Origin: an uncultured Lachnospiraceae bacterium
GTDB taxonomy: Bacteria; Bacillota; Clostridia; Lachnospirales; Lachnospiraceae
Assembly: GCA_910580005.1 (NCBI GenBank)
Contig: CAJTXH010000023.1
Coordinates: forward strand, 1-28,802
Length of the DNA stretch: 28,802 nucleotides
Direction: 5' to 3'
A program made the position numbers and the translations under genes. The notes beneath the pieces were generated by a model. It worked only from the letters and a program-made list of their open reading frames with translations, had not been told where the DNA came from and did not search any database. Positions 7,761 to 15,190 of the stretch are shown here, piece by piece. How positions within the stretch are numbered: the first letter of the stretch is position 1; every line of letters begins with the position of its first letter.

Positions 7761-8765
7761 ATGGTTAATGATAAGAAAGTGTTATATAGTGGCATGCAGG
7801 CAACAGGAAACCTTACTATAGGGAATTATCTTGGGGCGCTTAAAAACTGGATTACGCTTAATGAAGAATATGAGTGTTTTTTTGGCGTTATGGATTTACA
7901 TTCCATTACTATACGCCAGCAGCCTGCTGATTTCAGGAAGCGTGCCAGGAACTTGCTTGCACTTTATATCGCAGCAGGGATTGACCCTGTTAAAAATTGC
8001 ATTTATTACCAGTCACATGTTTCTGCACATGCAGAACTTGGATGGATTCTTGGCTGTTTTACTTATATGGGTGAACTTAGCCGTATGACACAGTTTAAAG
8101 ATAAGGCGGCTAAACATTCTGACAATATTAATGCAGGGCTTTTTACATACCCTGTACTTATGGCAGCGGATATACTTTTATACCAGACAGATTATGTGCC
8201 AGTTGGGAAAGACCAGCAGCAGCATCTTGAAATAACACGTGACATTGCACAGAGGTTTAATTCAATTTATGGTGATGTGTTTACAATACCAGAAGGATAT
8301 TATGGAAAAAGGGGAGCTAAGGTTATGAGCCTGCAAGACCCATCTAAGAAGATGTCTAAGTCTGATGAAAACCCTAATGGCAGTATTTACCTTATGGATG
8401 ATGCAGATACAGTTTTGCGTAAATGCAAAAGGGCTGTTACTGATTCAGATAGTGAGATACGTTATTCAGAGGACAAGCCAGGAGTAAGCAACCTTCTTGA
8501 AATTTACTCTGCATGTACAGGCAAATCCATAGAAGAGTCAGAAAAAGAATTTGATGGCAAGGGGTATGGTGAGTTTAAGCCTGCTGTAGCTGAAGCAGTT
8601 AATTCTGTTTTGGAGCCTATGCATAAGGAACATGAGCGCATTTTAAAGGATAAATCTTATCTTGATGGCATTATTAAAGAAAATAATGAAAAGGCAAGGT
8701 ATTTTGCTAATAAGACACTACGTAAAGTACGTAAAAAAGTTGGCTTTACAGATATTCCACACTAG
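7761..8765 (+). CDS. trpS: Tryptophanyl-tRNA synthetase
   Basis: A 334-residue class I aminoacyl-tRNA synthetase that charges tRNA-Trp. The HIGH-type motif is TGNLTIGNYLG (15-25) and the KMSKS loop is KKMSKS (196-201). GELSRMTQFKDK (104-115) and VPVGKDQQQHLE (146-157) are characteristic of TrpRS. The ATG at 7761 has GAGG 6 bases upstream; an upstream in-frame ATG at 7725 would swallow the leader structure. The length is normal for the family. aroC follows after 18 bases, so a trpS-aroC transcript is likely, joining tryptophan use to chorismate supply. No T-box is visible in the short leader; the hairpin at 7682-7711 may replace it. Confidence 0.97.
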   Translation: MVNDKKVLYSGMQATGNLTIGNYLGALKNWITLNEEYECFFGVMDLHSITIRQQPADFRKRARNLLALYIAAGIDPVKNCIYYQSHVSAHAELGWILGCFTYMGELSRMTQFKDKAAKHSDNINAGLFTYPVLMAADILLYQTDYVPVGKDQQQHLEITRDIAQRFNSIYGDVFTIPEGYYGKRGAKVMSLQDPSKKMSKSDENPNGSIYLMDDADTVLRKCKRAVTDSDSEIRYSEDKPGVSNLLEIYSACTGKSIEESEKEFDGKGYGEFKPAVAEAVNSVLEPMHKEHERILKDKSYLDGIIKENNEKARYFANKTLRKVRKKVGFTDIPH

Positions 8766-8783
8766 CAGAAAGGAGCATTTGCA

Positions 8784-9887
8784 ATGGCTGGTTCATCTTT
8801 TGGAAATATTTTTAAAATGTCTACATGGGGAGAATCACATGGAAAGGGCATAGGTGTTGTTGTAGACGGCTGTCCCGCAGGGCTTGCCCTTGATGAAGCA
8901 CGTATACAGGCATATCTTGACAGAAGAAAGCCAGGACAGACTAAATATTCCACACCAAGGAAAGAGGAAGATACAGTAGAAGTACTTTCTGGTGTATTTG
9001 AGGGAAAGACAACAGGGACGCCAATATCAATGGTTGTATATAATAAGACACAGCGTTCTAAAGATTATTCTGCTATTGCAGAGTGTTACAGGCCAGGACA
9101 TGCTGATTATACATTTGACCAGAAATATGGTTTCAGGGATTACAGAGGCGGCGGACGTTCTTCTGGACGTGAAACTATTGGAAGGGTTGCTGCAGGCGCA
9201 GTTGCAGAAGAAATCCTTAAGGAACTGGGAATTAGCATGTATGCATATACTAAGGCAATATGTGGCATAACTATAAATGAAAGCCAGGCACTACGTGAAA
9301 ATATTATGAAAAGCCCTCTTTTTATGCCAGACCTTGAAGCATCAGAAAGAGCAGAGGAGGCACTTTTAAAAAGAATGCGGGGGCAGGATTCTGCTGGAGG
9401 CATAATAGAATGTATCGTAACAGGGATGCCAGCTGGCATAGGTGAACCTGTTTTTGAAAAGCTGGATGCTAATATTGCCAAGGCTGTGATGTCAATTGGT
9501 GCAGTTAAAGGTGTTGAAATTGGTTCCGGGTTTGCAGCAGCATGTTCTTCAGGCTCTGCTAATAATGACAGTTTCTATAATGATGCAGGCAGGGGCATTA
9601 TAAAAAGGACAAATAGTGCAGGAGGCATACTTGGGGGAATAAGTGATGGAAGTGATATTATTGTAAGGGCAGCTATAAAGCCTACACCTTCAATATCAAG
9701 CCTGCAGCATACTGTTAATAAAGCAGGTGAAAATACAGATATAGAAATTAAGGGACGCCATGACCCTGTTATTGTGCCAAGGGCTGTTGTAGTAGTTGAA
9801 ACAATGGTTGCGGCAGTTATTCTTGATATGCTTATGGTATCAATGACATCAAGGATGGATTTGATAAAGAAATTTTTTGGATTGTAA
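8784..9887 (+). CDS. aroC: Chorismate synthase
   Basis: A 367-residue enzyme that makes chorismate from 5-enolpyruvylshikimate-3-phosphate, the last step of the shikimate pathway, using reduced FMN. Family signatures are STWGESHGKGIG (13-24), the loop YRGGGRSSGRETIGRVAAGA (120-139) and, near the end, HDPVIVPRAVVVVE. AAAGGAG lies 8 bases before the ATG. Length and motifs are complete. It follows trpS by 18 bases and probably shares its transcript. No other aro gene is in the window. Confidence 0.97.
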   Translation: MAGSSFGNIFKMSTWGESHGKGIGVVVDGCPAGLALDEARIQAYLDRRKPGQTKYSTPRKEEDTVEVLSGVFEGKTTGTPISMVVYNKTQRSKDYSAIAECYRPGHADYTFDQKYGFRDYRGGGRSSGRETIGRVAAGAVAEEILKELGISMYAYTKAICGITINESQALRENIMKSPLFMPDLEASERAEEALLKRMRGQDSAGGIIECIVTGMPAGIGEPVFEKLDANIAKAVMSIGAVKGVEIGSGFAAACSSGSANNDSFYNDAGRGIIKRTNSAGGILGGISDGSDIIVRAAIKPTPSISSLQHTVNKAGENTDIEIKGRHDPVIVPRAVVVVETMVAAVILDMLMVSMTSRMDLIKKFFGL

Positions 9888-9920
9888 CAAAAAAACTGTT
9901 TTATTCATATAATAATACCA

Positions 9921-9975
9921 GCACAGTATTTTGAAAATTTATAATTATGTATATATACCTTGTAAAATTCTGTGC
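9921..9975. repeat. Imperfect inverted repeat after aroC
   Basis: GCACAGTATTTT (9921-9932) is nearly the reverse complement of AAAATTCTGTGC (9964-9975), with one mismatch and a 31-base A+T-rich centre. It lies in the 133-base gap between aroC and the next small gene. It lacks a clear T-run, so its role as terminator or operator is open. Confidence 0.4.
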
Positions 9976-10020
9976 TATATGTACTTTTATTTTATATAAA
10001 CTATAGAAAAGAGGCCAGTT

Positions 10021-10218
10021 ATGAGGTATTATCATTATGGAAATAAAAACAGTATGTTTACAGAAGGCAGGGAATTAAAAGCATCAGGCAATATTTACGC
10101 AGCAAAGGATAGACAAGGGGAGTCATATAATAGCCGTCTGCCTAAAGACAGTACCCTTGTTATAGAAGATGATACAGTTTATGAAATAGATGAGGAATGT
10201 TTAAGATGCAGAAAATAA
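10021..10218 (+). CDS. Small hypothetical protein (65 aa)
   Basis: I do not recognise this protein. It is a 65-residue, soluble, charged protein without signal peptide or membrane segment; it ends in CLRCRK, so a CxxC pair lies at the C-terminus. The central part (KDSTLVIEDDTVYEIDEEC) reads like a beta-strand-forming small domain. AAGAGG lies 6 bases before the ATG, and a hairpin with a T-run follows the stop, both supporting a real gene. Codon use matches the neighbours. It stands between aroC and a convergent Gly/Cys-rich gene. Confidence 0.65.
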   Translation: MRYYHYGNKNSMFTEGRELKASGNIYAAKDRQGESYNSRLPKDSTLVIEDDTVYEIDEECLRCRK

Positions 10219-10243
10219 CCTGCAGGTTTTAAGTAAATAAACC

Positions 10244-10287
10244 GGGCCGGCACAAGCGGGGTTTTTACCGCCAGCGCCAGCCCTTTT
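10244..10287 (+). terminator. Hairpin terminator after the 65-aa gene
   Basis: GGGCCGGC (10244-10251) pairs with GCCAGCCC (10276-10283) at 7 of 8 positions (the C-A mismatch becomes a G-U pair on the other strand). An inner GCGG/CCGC pairing is possible, and TTTT follows directly. It could work for both convergent genes. Confidence 0.55.
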
Positions 10288-10290
10288 AAG

Positions 10291-10314
10291 TTTGTGGGGG
10301 TTTTGCCCCATAAA
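10291..10314. terminator. Second hairpin between convergent genes
   Basis: TTTGTGGGG (10291-10299) pairs with CCCCATAAA (10306-10314), with one G-T pair and a 6-base loop. It lies 45 bases after the stop of the minus-strand Gly/Cys-rich gene and probably helps end its transcript. No long T-run follows. Confidence 0.4.
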
Positions 10315-10358
10315 TTCCTTAATCCTTATGCACCATTTAAATTGCGCATAGACAGGAA

Positions 10359-10574
10359 TTAGCAGCAGAAGCTGTTGCCACCGCCACAGCAGCAGAGAAG
10401 CAATAAAATCCAAATTATTGAACCACATCCGGATTCACCACCGCATCCTCCGCCGAAGCCAAATCCGCTGCCACCGCCACAGCAGCTGCAAAGAAGGAGC
10501 AGGATAATTATCCAGCTACATCCGTTATCACCTGAACTGCATCCACCACAATTTGTTGCTGCTAAATCACTCAT
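10359..10574 (-). CDS. Glycine/cysteine-rich small membrane-associated protein (chorion class HCB-like)
   Basis: A 71-residue protein starting MSDLAATNCGGCSSGDNGC. It has two copies of a unit made of a Trp-led hydrophobic run (SWIIILLLLC, IWILLLLCC) followed by a Cys/Gly-rich stretch. Lachnospiraceae genomes often carry such short proteins, named 'chorion class high-cysteine HCB protein 13' by similarity to insect eggshell proteins; the function is unknown. GGAGG 5 bases before the ATG at 10574 fixes the start, since a longer frame from 10721 lacks an RBS. The Cys clusters could bind metal or form disulfides, and the runs could enter the membrane. A small hairpin (10588-10605) lies just before the RBS. 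Confidence 0.78.
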   Translation of the reverse strand: MSDLAATNCGGCSSGDNGCSWIIILLLLCSCCGGGSGFGFGGGCGGESGCGSIIWILLLLCCCGGGNSFCC

Positions 10575-10587
10575 AAAATCCTCCAAT

Positions 10588-10605
10588 CTGCCGTTCATGC
10601 GGCAG
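10588..10605 (-). promoter_or_regulatory. Leader hairpin before the Gly/Cys-rich gene
   Basis: CTGCCG (10588-10593) and CGGCAG (10600-10605) form a perfect 6-bp stem with a 6-base loop. It ends only a few bases before the GGAGG ribosome binding site, so it may affect translation or mRNA stability. Confidence 0.4.
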
Positions 10606-10725
10606 TTAAATTTATTTACAGTCTTATAATATGCGGTACTGCTTGGACAGTTTACTAAAAAATAAAAATAATTTTTAGATTGATATATATTGCATATTCC
10701 GTTACAATTAAATATGTACATAAAC

Positions 10726-10742
10726 CAGTGCTGGAAGCACTG
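10726..10742. repeat. Tight hairpin before the GH3 lipoprotein gene
   Basis: CAGTGCT (10726-10732) and AGCACTG (10736-10742) are perfect complements around a 3-base loop. It lies 44 bases before the chosen start of the glycoside hydrolase gene, between two divergent genes. It may be a leader hairpin; no function is visible. Confidence 0.4.
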
Positions 10743-10786
10743 CTATGTTACTTTTAATAAAGATGAATGGAGGCAGGTTATCTACA

Positions 10787-12016
10787 ATGAATATAAATAA
10801 GCAGGGTTTTATAAAAGCCATTTACAGCATTTTATTATGTGTCTGCCTTACAGGGTGTGCTTCGCATTCTGGCAGTGAAGATGTACAAATCCCTGAAAAC
10901 AGCCCTGGCATGGAAGAAGAAAATACTAGAATGGGATATGATGAAGCTATAGAGGCAGCGGCAAAATATATGGAAAATATGACTATAGAAGAAAAAGCCG
11001 GGCAGCTTTTTATAGTAAACCTTGAACTGCTTGACCAGAGAAATGGTAATTATTATGAGTGGAAGAAGTGCACAAAGGCAATGAAGAAGGCAATTAATAA
11101 ATACCACATTGGAGGGGTCATATTATTTTCAAGGAATATAGCTGGCAGGAAGCAGACACAGAGACTAATAAGCCATCTGAATGAAAGCAGCCCTGTCCCA
11201 CTTTTTGTAACAGTAGATGAGGAAGGAGGGGATGTTGCCAGAATAGCTAATAATGGGAAAATGGGAACAACTGTATTTCCAACTATGGAAGAAATAGGAA
11301 ATACAAAAGATGCCTCATATGTATATGATATGGGTGAAACTATAGGTTCAGAAATAAAAAAATTAGGATTTAATGTTGATTTTGCGCCAGTCGCAGATGT
11401 AAAAACAAGTGAGTTAAACATTGAGATAGGCTCAAGGTCTTTTGGTGGCGAGCCTGATAAAGTAGCAGATTTTGTATCAGCTTTTGTGGAGGGTATGCAG
11501 TCACAGAATGTAAGCTCTACTTTAAAACATTTTCCTGGGCAAGGTTCATCAAACGGTGATACACATATAGAAAGCGTAAATATAGACAGCAGCATAACAG
11601 GGCTTAGGAAAAATGATTTTGTGCCATTTGAGGCTGGGATAGATGCGGGTGCTGATTTTATAATGGTATCACATATATCTGTAAGCAAAGTTACAGAAAC
11701 ATCACAGCCAGCCAGCATGTCAGGCTTAATAATGGATACAATACTTCGTGGCGAGCTTGGCTTCCAGGGGATTATTATTACAGATGCAATGGATATGGCA
11801 TCAATAACAAGCAACTATACATCAGCAGAAGCTGCATATGGGGCAATAAATGGCGGGGCTGATATAGTGCTTATGCCGCTTGACCTTGAAATGGCATACA
11901 ATGAAATAGTTAATAAGATAAAATTTGGGAAAATATCTGAAGAAAGGCTTGACGCTTCAGTATTAAGAATACTGGCGGTGAAATACATGCGTGGCATAAT
12001 GGAAGTGGAGGAATAA
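10787..12016 (+). CDS. GH3 family beta-N-acetylhexosaminidase lipoprotein (NagZ-like)
   Basis: A 409-residue lipoprotein with a signal peptide ending in LTGC (C24). The rest is a glycoside hydrolase family 3 catalytic domain of the NagZ type: HIGGVILFSRNI (107-118), VDEEGGDVARI (143-153), KHFPGQGSSNGDTH (247-260, with the D258/H260 general acid-base pair) and ITDAMDM with nucleophile D333. It would remove terminal N-acetylglucosamine from muropeptides at the outer face of the membrane, in wall recycling. Start: GGAGG (10768-10772) is a rather long 14 bases from the ATG at 10787; in-frame ATGs at 10745 and 10763 exist, but 10787 gives the cleanest signal peptide. No C-terminal GH3 domain is present, as usual for NagZ. 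Confidence 0.9.
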   Translation: MNINKQGFIKAIYSILLCVCLTGCASHSGSEDVQIPENSPGMEEENTRMGYDEAIEAAAKYMENMTIEEKAGQLFIVNLELLDQRNGNYYEWKKCTKAMKKAINKYHIGGVILFSRNIAGRKQTQRLISHLNESSPVPLFVTVDEEGGDVARIANNGKMGTTVFPTMEEIGNTKDASYVYDMGETIGSEIKKLGFNVDFAPVADVKTSELNIEIGSRSFGGEPDKVADFVSAFVEGMQSQNVSSTLKHFPGQGSSNGDTHIESVNIDSSITGLRKNDFVPFEAGIDAGADFIMVSHISVSKVTETSQPASMSGLIMDTILRGELGFQGIIITDAMDMASITSNYTSAEAAYGAINGGADIVLMPLDLEMAYNEIVNKIKFGKISEERLDASVLRILAVKYMRGIMEVEE

Positions 12017-12020
12017 TTTT

Positions 12021-12033
12021 TGAAACGGACGTG
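12021..12033 (-). repeat. Short shared motif after the GH3 gene
   Basis: The complement reads CACGTCCGTTTCA, identical to 27071-27083 and one base different from 4583-4595. It lies in the gap before the purF promoter. It may be a fragment of a dispersed element; on its own it is too short to classify. Confidence 0.35.
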
Positions 12034-12051
12034 CCCTTTTGTAAAGAACAC

Positions 12052-12079
12052 TTGCGCTTTTTATAGAAATTGATATAAT
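12052..12079 (+). promoter_or_regulatory. Promoter of purF
   Basis: TTGCGC (12052-12057) and TATAAT (12074-12079) are 16 bases apart. The -10 ends 28 bases before the purF start. The leader is too short for a purine riboswitch, and no PurR box was recognised. Confidence 0.6.
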
Positions 12080-12107
12080 GTATTTTAGTATATATCTGGA
12101 GGAAATA

Positions 12108-13571
12108 ATGGATAAAATAGTAAAGTATAGCAATGGACATTATGGTAATGTGCCTGGCAATGATACAGGGCTTGGCGAAGAATGCGGCGTATTTGGGATG
12201 TATGATTTAGATGGTGCAGATGTAGCATCTGCTATATATTATGGTCTTTTCTCATTACAGCACAGGGGGCAGGAAAGCTGTGGCATTGCAGTAAGCCGTA
12301 CAGACGGTCCTAAACGTAATTCGTGTGTATGTAAGGGCATGGGGCTGGTGAATGAAGTAATTAATGCAGAAGCGCTTGAAAAGATGCATGGTGATATTGG
12401 TGTAGGTCATGTGCGTTATTCAACTGCTGGTGCAAGCGTTTCAGAGAATACACAGCCGCTGGTACTTAATTATATAAAAGGGACTCTTATAGTTGCGCAT
12501 AATGGCAATCTGGTCAATGCAGTTGAATTAAGGAATGACCTTGAGTCAAAAGGGGCTATTTTCCAGACAAACATTGATTCAGAGGTTATAGCATATTTAA
12601 TTGCACGTGAAAGACTTAAATCAGGCACTGCAGAAAATGCAGTAAAGAAGGCTATGGAAAAAATCAAAGGTGCTTATTCGCTTGTAGTTGCAAGCCCGCG
12701 CAAACTTATAGGTGCGAGAGACCCATTTGGTTTCAGGCCGCTTTGCATTGGCAAACGGGACAATGCATATATACTTGCATCAGAGTCATGTGCACTTGAT
12801 ACAATAGGTGCAGAGTTTGTCCGTGATGTAGAGCCAGGGGAAATTGTAGCAATTACAGCAGATGGCATTAAATCAGATATGAGCATGGCAAATGGCAAAA
12901 CGGCAAGATGTATATTTGAATATATTTATTTTGCAAGGCCAGACAGTTATATAGATGGCATATGTGTACATGAGTCAAGGCTGGTTGCTGGCAAAATCCT
13001 TGCACAGACATATCCTGCGGATGCAGATATTGTAGTGGGTGTGCCAGAATCAGGAAATGCTGCTGCAATGGGGTATTCCCTTGAGTCAGGAATACCATAT
13101 GGGACAGCATTTGTAAAGAACAGCTATGTAGGGCGTACATTTATAAAGCCAAAACAGTCAGCACGTGAATCCAGTGTTATGGTTAAGCTTAATGCACTAA
13201 GGAATGTTGTAGATGGCAAAAGGGTTGTTATGATAGATGACTCAATAGTGCGTGGCACTACAAGTGCACGTATAGTCAAGATGTTAAAGGATGCCGGGGC
13301 AAAAGAAGTCCATGTGCGTATAAGTTCACCACCTTTCCTTTACCCATGTTATTTTGGTACAGATGTGCCTTCAAGTAACCAGCTTCTGGCATACAACCAT
13401 ACTGTTGATGAGATTTGCAAAATAATAGGTGCTGATTCACTTGGTTATCTTGATATAAACCGTCTTGGTGAACTGGCAGGAGGGAAGCTTGGGTACTGTG
13501 ATGCATGTTTTTCAGGCAAATACCCTGTAGAACCACCGAAAGAGGATATACGTGGGGATTACGAACACTAA
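12108..13571 (+). CDS. purF: Amidophosphoribosyltransferase
   Basis: A 487-residue PurF, the first committed enzyme of purine synthesis (PRPP plus glutamine to phosphoribosylamine). The N-terminal glutaminase nucleophile is C26 in EECGVFGMY; the 25 residues before it form the cleaved propeptide of the Bacillus type. Four Cys (C268, C414, C464, C467 in YCDAC) match the 4Fe-4S ligands of that type, and the PRPP loop is VMIDDSIVRGTTS (374-386). The ATG at 12108 has GGAGG 5 bases upstream; an ATG at 12078 would lie inside the promoter. It is followed by purB after 80 bases, and by purA further on. Feedback by adenine and guanine nucleotides is expected for the family. Confidence 0.97.
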   Translation: MDKIVKYSNGHYGNVPGNDTGLGEECGVFGMYDLDGADVASAIYYGLFSLQHRGQESCGIAVSRTDGPKRNSCVCKGMGLVNEVINAEALEKMHGDIGVGHVRYSTAGASVSENTQPLVLNYIKGTLIVAHNGNLVNAVELRNDLESKGAIFQTNIDSEVIAYLIARERLKSGTAENAVKKAMEKIKGAYSLVVASPRKLIGARDPFGFRPLCIGKRDNAYILASESCALDTIGAEFVRDVEPGEIVAITADGIKSDMSMANGKTARCIFEYIYFARPDSYIDGICVHESRLVAGKILAQTYPADADIVVGVPESGNAAAMGYSLESGIPYGTAFVKNSYVGRTFIKPKQSARESSVMVKLNALRNVVDGKRVVMIDDSIVRGTTSARIVKMLKDAGAKEVHVRISSPPFLYPCYFGTDVPSSNQLLAYNHTVDEICKIIGADSLGYLDINRLGELAGGKLGYCDACFSGKYPVEPPKEDIRGDYEH

Positions 13572-13577
13572 ACCATT

Positions 13578-13645
13578 GTCTGTGTAATTGCGCTGTAGCA
13601 CAGACTGGCTTTTTATATGTAAATACCAGCAGCGCAGAAATGAGG
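13578..13645 (+). ncRNA. Candidate pseudoknot leader of purB
   Basis: GTCTGTG (13578-13584) pairs perfectly with CACAGAC (13599-13605). The 14-base loop holds TGCGCTG (13589-13595), fully complementary to CAGCGCA (13630-13636). CAGCGC ends 16 bases before the purB ATG, exactly as in trpS, and the 16 bases CAGCGCAGAAATGAGG are identical. The stems differ in sequence but keep pairing. A CTGG/CCAG stem (13605-13608 with 13626-13629) could bridge the two parts. This fits a translational control element in the purF-purB gap. Confidence 0.5.
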
Positions 13646-13651
13646 AAAAAG

Positions 13652-15106
13652 ATGAGCAATAACAGATATACAAGCCCGCTTTCAGAGCGTTATGCAAGTA
13701 AAGAAATGCAATACATTTTTTCGCCAGATAAAAAGTTCAGGACGTGGAGAAAGCTCTGGATTGCACTTGCAGAAGCTGAAAATGAACTTGGCCTTAAAAA
13801 TGAAAAAGGAGAGCCTGCCATTACAGCAGAACAGATTGAGGAATTAAAGTCACATGCAGAAGATATAAATTATGAAGTTGCAAAGGAGCGTGAAAAACTT
13901 GTGCGCCATGATGTAATGTCACATGTATATGCATATGGTGTACAGTGCCCAGGTGCAGCAGGCATTATACATCTTGGCGCTACATCATGCTACGTAGGCG
14001 ATAACACAGATATTATAGTTATGTCAGAGGCGCTGCAGCTTGTACGTGTAAAACTTATAAATGTAATAGACAAACTTGCTGCTTTTGCTATGGAATACAA
14101 AGCCCTTCCAACGCTTGCATTTACACATTTCCAGCCAGCACAGCCTACAACTGTGGGGAAACGTGCAACCCTCTGGGTACAGGAATTTATGATGGATTTG
14201 GAAGATTTGGATTATGTAATTTCCACAATAAAGCTTTTAGGTTCTAAAGGCACAACTGGCACACAGGCAAGTTTTATGGAATTGTTTGACGGCGACGAAG
14301 AAAAAGTCCAGAAACTTGAAACAATAATTGCAGATAAAATGGGATTTAGCGGATGTTTCCCAGTATCAGGGCAGACATATTCACGCAAGCTTGATACACG
14401 TGTATTAAATGTACTTGCAGGAATTGCAGCAAGTGCACATAAGTTTGCATGTGATATACGCCTTTTGCAGCATCTTAAAGAAGTAGAAGAACCATTTGAA
14501 AAGAACCAGATAGGCTCTTCTGCAATGGCTTATAAACGTAATCCTATGAGATGTGAAAGAATTACGTCGCTTTCAAGATATGTTATGTCGGATGTTACCA
14601 ATGCAATGTATACATCAGCATGCCAGTGGTTTGAACGTACACTTGATGACTCTGCCAATAAGCGTATAAGCATACCAGAAGGTTTCCTTGCAACAGATGG
14701 AATACTTGACCTGCTGGCAAATGTTGCAGATGGCATGGTAGTTTATGATAAAGTTATAGAAAAACATCTTATGGCAGAACTTCCATTTATGGCGACAGAA
14801 AATATAATGATGGATGCTGTAAAAGCAGGAGGCAACAGGCAGGAACTCCATGAGGAAATACGCAGGCTTTCTATGGAAGCAGGGGAAAATGTCAAGAAAT
14901 ATGGCAGGGAAAACAATCTTTTGCAGCTTATTGCAGAAAGTGATAAATTCCCAGCAGGTGAAGAGGAACTTAAGGGTGCATTGCAGCCTTCAAAGTATAC
15001 AGGACGTGCTGCGTCACAGGTTGAAGAATATATAAATGAATTTGTAAAACCTGTGCTTGATGCTAATAAAGATATTCTTGGAATAAAAGCAGAGATAACA
15101 GTATAA
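13652..15106 (+). CDS. purB: Adenylosuccinate lyase
   Basis: A 484-residue member of the fumarase/aspartase superfamily that splits SAICAR and adenylosuccinate, releasing fumarate, in AMP synthesis. Visible elements are RHDVMSH (85-91), THFQPAQPTT (158-167) with H159, and the signature GSSAMAYKRNP (288-298) with the catalytic Ser loop. The ATG at 13652 with GAGG upstream gives the conserved N-terminus; longer in-frame starts overlap purF and would include the leader hairpin. It is in the same direction as purF and probably cotranscribed, with separate translational control suggested by the leader. The length is as for the family. Confidence 0.96.
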   Translation: MSNNRYTSPLSERYASKEMQYIFSPDKKFRTWRKLWIALAEAENELGLKNEKGEPAITAEQIEELKSHAEDINYEVAKEREKLVRHDVMSHVYAYGVQCPGAAGIIHLGATSCYVGDNTDIIVMSEALQLVRVKLINVIDKLAAFAMEYKALPTLAFTHFQPAQPTTVGKRATLWVQEFMMDLEDLDYVISTIKLLGSKGTTGTQASFMELFDGDEEKVQKLETIIADKMGFSGCFPVSGQTYSRKLDTRVLNVLAGIAASAHKFACDIRLLQHLKEVEEPFEKNQIGSSAMAYKRNPMRCERITSLSRYVMSDVTNAMYTSACQWFERTLDDSANKRISIPEGFLATDGILDLLANVADGMVVYDKVIEKHLMAELPFMATENIMMDAVKAGGNRQELHEEIRRLSMEAGENVKKYGRENNLLQLIAESDKFPAGEEELKGALQPSKYTGRAASQVEEYINEFVKPVLDANKDILGIKAEITV

Positions 15107-15190
15107 CAGGCGGAAAGAAACTATATAATAGGAACAAGCCCTGTGCCAGTAAAATATAAGAAACTGGTATTCAGGCAGATTGGGGGCATT

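Noticed and set aside
11053..11814. 253-codon open frame on the minus strand
   Set aside because: It is fully antisense to the GH3 lipoprotein gene, whose motifs are intact. Its Ser/Ile-rich translation is typical of a shadow frame.
12017..12107. Purine or ZTP riboswitch before purF
   Set aside because: The promoter leaves a leader of under 30 bases, and none of the conserved riboswitch bases are present.
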